Shown in pieces: positions 1-4,965 of a stretch of DNA of 7,266 bases (position 1 is its first letter; every line of letters begins with the position of its first letter). Source of the stretch: an uncultured beta proteobacterium (GTDB lineage: Bacteria > Pseudomonadota > Gammaproteobacteria > Burkholderiales > Burkholderiaceae_C); NCBI GenBank assembly GCA_903928325.1, contig CAIYQF010000378.1:1-7266 (forward strand), read 5' to 3'. The notes beneath the pieces were generated by a model. That model searched no databases, had not been told where the DNA came from, and was given only the letters and a program-made list of their open reading frames with translations. The position numbers and the translations under genes were made by a program.

Positions 1-328
1 CATTGGCATTGAGCTGCGCGTGGCGCCACAGGCTGGGGTTGGCGGTGGCGGGGGCTGGGCCGGCCAGAAAACCGTAGGCGTCAAAGTCGTTGAGCACACT
101 GCCGTCGGCCGCCAGCAGCTTGCCGGTGGGCTTGGCGATGAAGCCGCGCTGGGCGTCTTCAAAGTCTTGGGGCTTGGCTTGGGCCAGAACCTTTGTCGTC
201 TCGGCGTTTGCCTTCACGGTGCTGGGGCTGGCCTCGCCGGCCGCCCCGCCTATGCCGCTGGGCTTGCCGCAGGCGCTGAGCAACAGTGCCACGAACATGG
301 CGCAAAAAAGGGTGGGCAGCTTTGACAT
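1..328 (-). CDS. Alkyl/aryl-sulfatase (SdsA1/BDS1-like), N-terminal part, lipoprotein
   Basis: This is the first 109 codons of a gene that runs off the left edge. Seen: the start ATG is at 328, with GGAG (335-338) placed well for ribosome binding. Residues 1-20 form a lipoprotein signal peptide with lipobox LLSAC and predicted lipidated Cys20. A low-complexity Ala/Ser/Pro linker follows. From about residue 53 come the segments PQDFEDAQRGFIA, then DFDAYGFLAG and ANPSLWRHAQLN, which I recognise as the N-terminal region of the SdsA1/BDS1/YjcS alkylsulfatases. Known of the family: these zinc metallo-beta-lactamase-fold enzymes hydrolyse alkyl sulfates such as SDS to alcohol and sulfate. The zinc-binding HxHxDH motif lies further on and is outside the window, so catalytic competence cannot be judged. 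Inferred: export and anchoring in the envelope, facing the periplasm or the outside. The upstream methyltransferase gene is on the same strand, 148 bp away, so the sulfatase probably has its own promoter. Confidence 0.85.
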   Translation of the reverse strand, partial: MSKLPTLFCAMFVALLLSACGKPSGIGGAAGEASPSTVKANAETTKVLAQAKPQDFEDAQRGFIAKPTGKLLAADGSVLNDFDAYGFLAGPAPATANPSLWRHAQLNAN

Positions 329-476
329 GGGGGTCTCCAAGTTCAGCGGCCTGGGCTGGCTCCAGGGGGCGTGCACGCAGGGCCGCAGGCGCCAGGCATC
401 TTAACCAGCCACCGCTGCCGCAAGGCGCTGGCACCGTCCGTGCGTGCGCGACAGTGACCGTGGCAGCGCCTGAGGC
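329..476 (-). promoter_or_regulatory. Upstream region of the alkylsulfatase gene
   Basis: This gap of 148 bp lies between the methyltransferase stop and the sulfatase start and should hold the sulfatase promoter. Read on the minus strand, a weak -10-like TAAGAT preceded by GGT lies near 402; I cannot identify a matching -35. A perfect 10-bp palindrome GCGTGCACGC (369-378) sits about 40-50 bp upstream of the ATG and could be a protein-binding site. The long inverted repeat at 424-470 is listed separately. All promoter assignments here are weak. Confidence 0.3.
424..470 (-). terminator. Long stem-loop just after the methyltransferase gene (terminator-like, no U-tract)
   Basis: Arms GGCGCTGGCACCG (424-436) and CCGTGGCAGCGCC (458-470) are complementary at 11 of 13 positions, with a 21-nt spacer. 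The structure begins 6 bp after the methyltransferase stop codon on the minus strand. No run of T follows on the minus strand, so it is not a classic intrinsic terminator. It may protect the 3' end of the mRNA or aid Rho-dependent termination. The pairing is seen in the sequence; the function is inferred. Confidence 0.4.
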
Positions 477-1232
477 TTACGTGCCAGTGGGTTGGGCTTG
501 GCTGCGGGTATAGGTGAGCATGCGACCGCGGTAGGCGTCCACGCCCGGCCGGGCCAGTCGGTCCAGCGTTTCTTGCACCAAAGAAAAGCCCAGCGCTGCC
601 ATGTTGCGGTGAAAGTGCGCCCGGTTGCCACGGTTGGGGTCGACCACCCAAATTTCCGCGCTGGGCGCGGCGTGCTGGGCAATAAAGTCGGCCAGTGCAC
701 CGGCCTCGTCGCGCTCGTACAGGATGTCGCTGCCGATGATGAGCTCAAAGCGGCCGCTCACCGCGACGTCGGCGACCTGCGGCAGCGCTGAAACGGGCGC
801 CACATGGTCTAAGTCACTGTCCAATGGCCGTTGGCCCCAATGGCCGTGGCGGTATTTGAGCGGCAACAAGCCGTTGAGCCGTACGTTTTCGGCCAAAAAG
901 GCGCCCGCCAAGGGGTGGCAGTCGCTGGCCGTCATATCCGCCCCGCGCCGGTGTCCCACCAAGCTAGAGAGCGCCAGGCCGCAGCCCACCTCCAAAACCC
1001 GCTCGCCCGCTCGTACCGGTCGGCGCGCCATGCGTTCGGCCAGCCGCGCGCCCGACGGCCACAGCAAACCAAACAGCGGCCAGGTGGCCGACGAAATACC
1101 CATGCGCAGCGCCGCCTCCAGCGGGTCGTAAAACTGCTGCTTGTCCAGCAGCGATCGGATCACCATGTCGGCCACGCCGCTTACGGCGATGTTTTCTTGC
1201 TTGGTGAAGTATCCGACGGGGGAGTTCGGCAT
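477..1232 (-). CDS. Class I SAM-dependent methyltransferase, METTL/Methyltransf_16-like
   Basis: The 251-residue product has a Rossmann-like methyltransferase core. Seen: an N-terminal helical region containing LLWPSG (residues 56-61, typical of METTL21-like proteins just before the core); motif I VLEVGCGLALSS (79-90) forming the SAM-binding Gly loop; the post-I acidic residue Asp104 in TASDCHP, expected to hold the ribose hydroxyls; and a motif IV/post-IV region FELIIGSDILYERDE (162-176) containing the characteristic D-x-x-Y. There is no signal peptide, so the enzyme is cytoplasmic. Family knowledge: related proteins methylate Lys (some His) side chains on other proteins. The substrate here is unknown, and a small-molecule target is possible. 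The start is ATG at 1232 with AAGG about 5 nt upstream. The gene lies 76 bp downstream of the Sel1-repeat gene on the same strand, so cotranscription is possible but not shown. Confidence 0.8.
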   Translation of the reverse strand: MPNSPVGYFTKQENIAVSGVADMVIRSLLDKQQFYDPLEAALRMGISSATWPLFGLLWPSGARLAERMARRPVRAGERVLEVGCGLALSSLVGHRRGADMTASDCHPLAGAFLAENVRLNGLLPLKYRHGHWGQRPLDSDLDHVAPVSALPQVADVAVSGRFELIIGSDILYERDEAGALADFIAQHAAPSAEIWVVDPNRGNRAHFHRNMAALGFSLVQETLDRLARPGVDAYRGRMLTYTRSQAQPTGT

Positions 1233-1308
1233 AGGGCCTTGGGTGGTGCGTGCCCCAGGTTAGGGGACGGCCTATTAGGCGCCTTTATTTAGGACGCGCC
1301 GGCGCAGC
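1233..1308 (-). promoter_or_regulatory. Intergenic region with small palindromes upstream of the methyltransferase
   Basis: This 76-bp gap holds three short symmetric elements: a perfect 10-bp palindrome GCGCCGGCGC (1296-1305) directly after the Sel1 gene stop, an 11-bp palindrome GCCTATTAGGC (1270-1280), and a 4-bp stem CCCC/GGGG (1253-1256 / 1263-1266) with loop AGGTTA. An AT-rich patch, read as CTAAATAAAG on the minus strand (about 1282-1291), stands out against the GC-rich background and could belong to a promoter. There is no T-run suited to intrinsic termination. The function of each element is inference. Confidence 0.25.
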
Positions 1309-2910
1309 TTAGCTTCCCACGCGCTCGCTGATGATTTTCCAGCTGTCGCCGTGCTTGACCAGTTCGAGCGTTTTACCGGTTGTGTCGCTGATGCCCTTGG
1401 CCCGGTAGTGCTGGCGAAACGTGGCGGTGGCGGTGCTGCCGTTGAGCACGATTTCTAGGCCTTCAATGCGCACTGAAATACTGGCTCTGCCCCCGATCCG
1501 GTCGCGCCTTTGGCTTTCCCACTGTTTGCGGCTAAGTTTGCCAGCGGGAATAAATTCATCGGCGTAGGCCTTGAAGTAGGCCGTGAGGTCTTGGTTCGAC
1601 CAAGCGCTGACCCAGCTTTTGACGGCAGCCTCTGCCTGCGCCAGGGCGAGTCCGGAATCGGGCTTGGCCGCTGGTGTAGTGCTGGTTTGAGCAACCGGTC
1701 CATCCGCCGTTTTGGCGACCGGCTCGCTCAGAGTGGCCACTTTTGCGCTCTGGTTTTGGCCCAGCAGGGTTAATTCACGCAGCGCAGGTGCAAACCCCTG
1801 GGCCGCCGCCAGGCGCAACCACTTGACGGCGGCTGTCGGGTCTTTTGCCACACCCTGCCCATTGGCGTAGAAGGTGCCGATGTTGTACTGGGCAAATGCC
1901 AGCCCCTGGTCGGCGGCCAGGCCAAACAACTTGGCGGCTTGCGCATAGTCCTGTGCCGCGCCCTGGCCGATGGAGTACATCAAGCCCAGGTCGGATTGGG
2001 CCGAGGCGTTGCCCTGCGCGGCTGCCAGATGCAGCCACTTAGAAGCCTCCTCAAAGTCCAGTTTGACGCCCTTTCCTTCTTGGTAAAGATGGCCCAGGTC
2101 GAGCTGCGCGAGTGCAAAACCTTGGCCCGCTGCCAGCCGATACCATTTCGCGGCCGTAGCGTAGTCTTGCACCACGCCCTGGCCGCTGTGGTACAGCGCA
2201 CCGATGTTGTACTGTGCAAATGCCAGGCCTTGGTCGGCGGCCAGGCCAAACCATTTGGCGGCTTGCGCATAGTCCTGCGCCACGCCCTGGCCGTTGTAGT
2301 ACATCAGCCCCAGGCTGGACTGTGCGGATGCGTTGCCCTGATCAGCGGCAAGGCGCAACCATTTGAACGCCTGCTCCATGTCGACCTTGACACCATTTCC
2401 GCTCTGGTAGAGCGTGCCCAAGTCCAGCTGCGCCAGCGCAAAACCCTGGGTTGCCGCCAGCCGGTACCATTTGGCCGCCGTGGCGTAGTCTTGCACCACG
2501 CCCTGGCCGTTGTGGTACAGCGCCCCGATGTTGTACTGGGCAAACGCTACGCCCTGGTCGGCGGCCTGCGTAAACCACTTGGCGGCCTGCGCAAAGCTTT
2601 GCGCCACGCCCTGCCCGTTGTAGTACATGATGCCCAGGTTGGACTGTGCGCCCGCGTTTCCCTGCTTGGCGGCCAGTTGGTACCACTTGACCGCCTCGAC
2701 TGGGTCTTGTGCCACGCCGCGACCCAAGCGGTAACTGTCACCCAGAAACCACTGGGCCCATGCCTGACCGGCCAAAGCCGCAGGCCGTGTGGTCTGTATC
2801 TCCGCCAGGTAGTCACCCCGCGCGTTGGCCGCTTTCGCATCATCGAAAGGGCTGGCCCAAACCGGGCCCAGCAGGAGCGCCGCAAACAATGCAAGTAACA
2901 GTTTTTTCAT
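1309..2910 (-). CDS. Secreted Sel1-repeat protein with C-terminal Cds6-type NTF2-like domain
   Basis: The product has 533 residues from the chosen start. Seen: a signal peptide MKKLLLALFAALLLGPVWA (cleavage after Ala19), a short spacer, then eight complete 36-residue Sel1-like units at residues 69-356 plus a half unit before and a partial unit after. Each unit carries the A-x-K-W-(Y/F/L) and G-x-x-Y-x-x-G-x-G-V signature. A Thr/Pro/Ala-rich linker (about 384-421) leads to a C-terminal domain (about 422-533, AVKSWVSAWSNQDLTAYF to DSWKIISERVGS) resembling the NTF2-like Cds6 domain found at the end of some L,D-transpeptidase-type proteins. Family knowledge: Sel1 repeats are helical scaffolds for protein-protein interactions. 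A periplasmic adaptor or ligand-binding role is inferred; no enzymatic residues are visible. Start choice: ATG at 2910 gives a textbook Lys-Lys signal peptide with GGGG about 8 nt upstream. ATG at 2928 in the same frame would add six residues and cannot be excluded. Confidence 0.85.
   Translation of the reverse strand: MKKLLLALFAALLLGPVWASPFDDAKAANARGDYLAEIQTTRPAALAGQAWAQWFLGDSYRLGRGVAQDPVEAVKWYQLAAKQGNAGAQSNLGIMYYNGQGVAQSFAQAAKWFTQAADQGVAFAQYNIGALYHNGQGVVQDYATAAKWYRLAATQGFALAQLDLGTLYQSGNGVKVDMEQAFKWLRLAADQGNASAQSSLGLMYYNGQGVAQDYAQAAKWFGLAADQGLAFAQYNIGALYHSGQGVVQDYATAAKWYRLAAGQGFALAQLDLGHLYQEGKGVKLDFEEASKWLHLAAAQGNASAQSDLGLMYSIGQGAAQDYAQAAKLFGLAADQGLAFAQYNIGTFYANGQGVAKDPTAAVKWLRLAAAQGFAPALRELTLLGQNQSAKVATLSEPVAKTADGPVAQTSTTPAAKPDSGLALAQAEAAVKSWVSAWSNQDLTAYFKAYADEFIPAGKLSRKQWESQRRDRIGGRASISVRIEGLEIVLNGSTATATFRQHYRAKGISDTTGKTLELVKHGDSWKIISERVGS
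1843..2706 (-). repeat. Eight tandem Sel1 units arranged in a higher-order 324-bp (3-unit) repeat
   Basis: The eight 108-bp units are not equally alike. Units 1, 4 and 7 share N-A-x-A-Q-S-x-L-G-x-M-Y. Units 2, 5 and 8 share F-A-Q-Y-N-I-G. Units 3 and 6 share F-A-L-A-Q-L-D-L-G. By hand count, unit 3 versus 6 matches at 31/36 residues, 2 versus 5 at 30/36, 5 versus 8 at 29/36 and 4 versus 7 at 27/36, while neighbouring units 2 and 3 match at only 18/36. At DNA level the phrase GTAGTCTTGCACCACGCCCT recurs at 2161 and 2485, exactly 324 bp apart. The module boundaries are roughly 2706-2383, 2382-2059 and 2058 onward. Confidence 0.9.
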
Positions 2911-2950
2911 CAGCTGGCCCCAGGTCATAGAGGCCTATTCTAAGAGGCGT

Positions 2951-2977
2951 CCCATGCGTGGGCCGCCCACCGGTGGG
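2951..2977. promoter_or_regulatory. Tandem CCCA-N4-TGGG inverted repeats upstream of the Sel1 gene
   Basis: Two copies of CCCA-N4-TGGG lie at 2951-2962 and 2966-2977, with a 15-bp centre-to-centre spacing. The second is a perfect 12-bp palindrome, CCCACCGGTGGG. The middle arms also pair as GTGGGC-C-GCCCAC. The element sits between the end of the dehalogenase gene and the start of the Sel1 gene, both on the minus strand, 41-67 bp upstream of the Sel1 start. It could be a paired operator for the Sel1 gene or RNA hairpins ending the dehalogenase transcript. No T-run follows on the minus strand, which argues against an intrinsic terminator. Confidence 0.35.
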
Positions 2978-3004
2978 TGTTCTGCGCTGCGGAGCCTAAG
3001 CCGC

Positions 3005-3913
3005 TCAGGCCCGAACAAAGGCCGCCAGGTGCTGGGCGATCTCGGCGCCCTTGTCTTCTTGCAAAAAGTGGCCCGCGCCGCGGATTTTGGTGTGGGGCTG
3101 GCCTTGGGCGCCGGGCACCAACTGTTGCCACATCACTTCGCCGCCCTTGGTCACCGGGTCGCGGGTACTAAACAAGGTAAGAAAGGGCTTGTCCCAGTGC
3201 TTGAACACATCCCAGGCGGCTTCGTTGCGCTCGCGCTCGGGGTCTTGCGCCGTGGTGGGCACAAAGCCGGGAAACACGCGCGCCGCCACGCGGTATTTGC
3301 GGCTGGGGAAGGGCGCGTCGTAGGCGGCTACCTCTTGGGGCGTCAAGCCCTGCGCACAGCCAGCCTTGACGATGCGGCCGATCGGAAACCAGGGGCTATA
3401 GCGCGAAAACGCGCGCCAGATTTTGAACGCCTTGGGCACCGCCATCGTGCCCGTGGGCAACGCGCCATTGCCCAGCGCCACACGGTCAAAGCGCTCGGGC
3501 ATTTCGGCCACCACGCGCAAGCCGACCAAGGAGCCCCAGTCCTGGCCAAAGAACGTCATGTGCTGAAAGTCGTTGGCCAGCACCCAGGCTTTGATCCACT
3601 GGACATGGTTGAAGTAGGAGTAGTCGCGGGCGCGCGCAGGCTTGTCGGAGCGCCCAAAGCCCACCAGGTCGGGCGCGATCACCCGCAGGCCCTGGGCCAC
3701 CAGCACCGGAATCATCTTGCGATATAAAAAAGACCAGGCGGGCTCGCCATGCATGAGCAGCACGGTGGGGCCATCGCGCGGGCCTTCGTCCATGTGCGCA
3801 ATGCGCAGGCCACCGACCTCGGTGTAATGCGGCGTGTAGGGAAAGTCCGGCAGATTGGCAAATCGCTCGTCCGGGGTGCGCAATATGCGCGGTACAGTGG
3901 GTAAGGTGGGCAT
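3005..3913 (-). CDS. Haloalkane dehalogenase, DhlA-like subfamily (HLD-I)
   Basis: The 302-residue alpha/beta-hydrolase splits carbon-halogen bonds in haloalkanes hydrolytically, giving an alcohol and halide (EC 3.8.1.5 family). Seen: family opening ILRTPDERFANLPDFPY; oxyanion loop HGEPAW (55-60); APDLVGFGRSDKP (80-92); nucleophile elbow FGQDWGS with nucleophile Asp125 and halide-binding Trp126; cap-domain Trp166 in KIWRAF, which aligns by hand with Trp175 of DhlA when counted back from the shared AAY-x-APFP segment; catalytic acid Asp252 in STRDPVT; and catalytic His282 in GAGHFLQE. The pentad is therefore complete and the length matches the family (about 300-310). No signal peptide is seen, so the enzyme is cytoplasmic. 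Start: ATG at 3913 gives the normal family N-terminus. A GTG at 3949 would add 12 residues, and neither has a clear Shine-Dalgarno site. The actual substrate cannot be told from sequence. A TetR-operator-like site lies upstream. Confidence 0.88.
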   Translation of the reverse strand: MPTLPTVPRILRTPDERFANLPDFPYTPHYTEVGGLRIAHMDEGPRDGPTVLLMHGEPAWSFLYRKMIPVLVAQGLRVIAPDLVGFGRSDKPARARDYSYFNHVQWIKAWVLANDFQHMTFFGQDWGSLVGLRVVAEMPERFDRVALGNGALPTGTMAVPKAFKIWRAFSRYSPWFPIGRIVKAGCAQGLTPQEVAAYDAPFPSRKYRVAARVFPGFVPTTAQDPERERNEAAWDVFKHWDKPFLTLFSTRDPVTKGGEVMWQQLVPGAQGQPHTKIRGAGHFLQEDKGAEIAQHLAAFVRA

Positions 3914-3964
3914 AGAAGGGATTTCTTGGAAATCAACAAGCGGGCTCACAAGCTGCAGGCCTTC

Positions 3965-3996
3965 GCGTTACATACAGGAGTGTATGTTGATAACGC
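3965..3996 (-). promoter_or_regulatory. TetR-family operator-like inverted repeat upstream of the dehalogenase
   Basis: The perfect inverted repeat ACATACA-GGAG-TGTATGT spans 3970-3987. It is enclosed by a second complementary pair, GCGTTA (3965-3970) and TAACGC (3991-3996). The ACATACA/TGTATGT half-sites resemble operators of TetR/AcrR-type repressors such as the AcrR site. The site lies 52 bp upstream of the dehalogenase ATG, in the only region that can hold that gene's promoter. Inferred: a TetR-family repressor, not encoded in this window, controls the dehalogenase in response to a ligand. Clear -35/-10 hexamers could not be assigned; TATGTA within the right half on the minus strand is a weak -10 candidate. 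Confidence 0.55.
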
Positions 3997-4042
3997 CAGG
4001 CCCAGTGCGCCGAAGTTCGTGCGGGCTCGCTGCACGGCGCGC

Positions 4043-4918
4043 CTAGGGTGTTTTGTCGGCGGGGGGGTCTGCGGCTCTGGCCTGGCGGGCGCGCTCGTAC
4101 AAGGGCATGACTTTGGGCAAATTGGCCTCGATGTCGGCAATGCGGGTGTCGCCCGAAGGGTGGGTAGAGAGCCACTGCGGCGGCGCGCCCTTGTTGGCGG
4201 CGCCCATTTTTTGCCACAGGCTGACGCCTGCGCGCGGATCAAAGCCGGCCCGCGCGGCCAACTCCATGCCCACCAAGTCGGCCTCGGACTCGTCTTCTCG
4301 GCCAAACTTGAGCGTGAGCAGGTTGGCGCCCTGCTGCGCCACGGTGTCGGTCAGGCGCGGGTCAATCCCAAGCCAGCCCGACAACAAGGCGCCGCCGATG
4401 CGCGCCGCACCCGCAGTCACCGTACTCTTGCCCATGCGCTCGCGCGCGTGTTCGCGCAGGGCATGGGCAATTTCATGGCCCATGACCATGGCCACTTCGT
4501 CGTCGGTCAGCTCCAGGGTTTTGAGAATGCCGGTGTAGAACACGATTTTTCCGCCGGGCATGCAAAAAGCGTTGATCTGGTTGGAGCCAATCAGATTGAC
4601 CTCCCATTTCCACTGCCGCGCGCGCTCGTTCCATTCGCCCGTCAGCGGGATGATCTTTTGCGCAATGGCGCGCAACCGCCGCACCTGGGCATTGTCGGCC
4701 GGGCCCAGAGCGCGGTGCTCGGCTGCGGCTTTGAGGGTTTGCTGGTACTGCAGCTTGGCCTGTTGCTCCACCTGATCGGCGCTGACCATGTTGGCAAACA
4801 CCGAGCGCTCGCCCACCTCCACGCCATCGCGCGCCCAAAGCGGGGCGCTGGCCGCGGCCCACCACAGCAACGCCACCAGCGCCCAGCGCTGCAAGTTTGC
4901 GCATTTGCCCATCACCAT
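4043..4918 (-). CDS. Exported M48-family zinc metallopeptidase
   Basis: The product has 291 residues from ATG 4918. Seen: an N-terminal hydrophobic signal region (about 11-29, RWALVALLWW to APLWA); zinc motif HEIAH (148-152) inside MVMGHEIAHALREHARERM; the third ligand, probably Glu210, in EDESEADLVG; and a downstream THPSGDTRI segment (His253) matching the conserved THP-x4-RI of M48C proteins such as BepA. GSNQINAFCMPGGKIVFYTGIL (interrupted here only as description: Asn-Ala-Phe then Pro-Gly-Gly) is also family-typical. Family knowledge: such periplasmic or membrane-associated proteases degrade misassembled envelope proteins. There is no TPR domain, so it resembles LoiP-size proteins rather than full BepA. 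Start choice: an upstream ATG at 4999 would give a 27-residue N-terminal extension overlapping the divergent gene and was rejected. ATG 4918 has GAGGG 10 nt upstream; ATG 4912 is a close alternative. Confidence 0.87.
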   Translation of the reverse strand: MVMGKCANLQRWALVALLWWAAASAPLWARDGVEVGERSVFANMVSADQVEQQAKLQYQQTLKAAAEHRALGPADNAQVRRLRAIAQKIIPLTGEWNERARQWKWEVNLIGSNQINAFCMPGGKIVFYTGILKTLELTDDEVAMVMGHEIAHALREHARERMGKSTVTAGAARIGGALLSGWLGIDPRLTDTVAQQGANLLTLKFGREDESEADLVGMELAARAGFDPRAGVSLWQKMGAANKGAPPQWLSTHPSGDTRIADIEANLPKVMPLYERARQARAADPPADKTP

Positions 4919-4965
4919 GCTCAATTGTCCCTCGCTAACCAAGACCCAGAGGCTATTATTCCCGG
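4919..4965. promoter_or_regulatory. Divergent promoter region between M48 peptidase and AmpG-like permease
   Basis: This gap of 47 bp must drive, or be overlapped by the promoters of, two divergent genes. The AT-rich box TATTATT (4954-4960) reads TATTAT on the plus strand and AATAAT (5 of 6 to TATAAT) on the minus strand. Minus-strand use predicts a start near 4948 and a leader of about 30 nt carrying GAGGG. Plus-strand use places the transcription start at about 4965-4966, at the ATG of the permease itself. No good -35 hexamer is visible on either side. GAGG (4949-4952) is 13 nt before the permease ATG, longer than usual. Confidence 0.4.

Noticed and set aside
1939..2898. Plus-strand open frame of 319 codons opposite the Sel1 gene
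   Set aside because: Its repetitive translation simply mirrors the Sel1 repeats on the other strand; the minus-strand protein has a signal peptide and family signatures.
1270..2945. Similar GGCCTATT words at both ends of the Sel1 gene (about 1269 and 2933) as flanking repeats of a mobile unit
   Set aside because: The match is only 8 bp, with no target duplication or transposase; too short to support insertion.
2825..3727. Plus-strand open frame of 300 codons opposite the dehalogenase
   Set aside because: It covers the catalytic elbow and cap coding regions of the dehalogenase in antisense and shows no domain signature.
3914..3949. GTG start at 3949 for the dehalogenase
   Set aside because: It adds 12 residues not typical of the family and has no Shine-Dalgarno sequence. 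ATG 3913 fits family length, though the choice is not certain.
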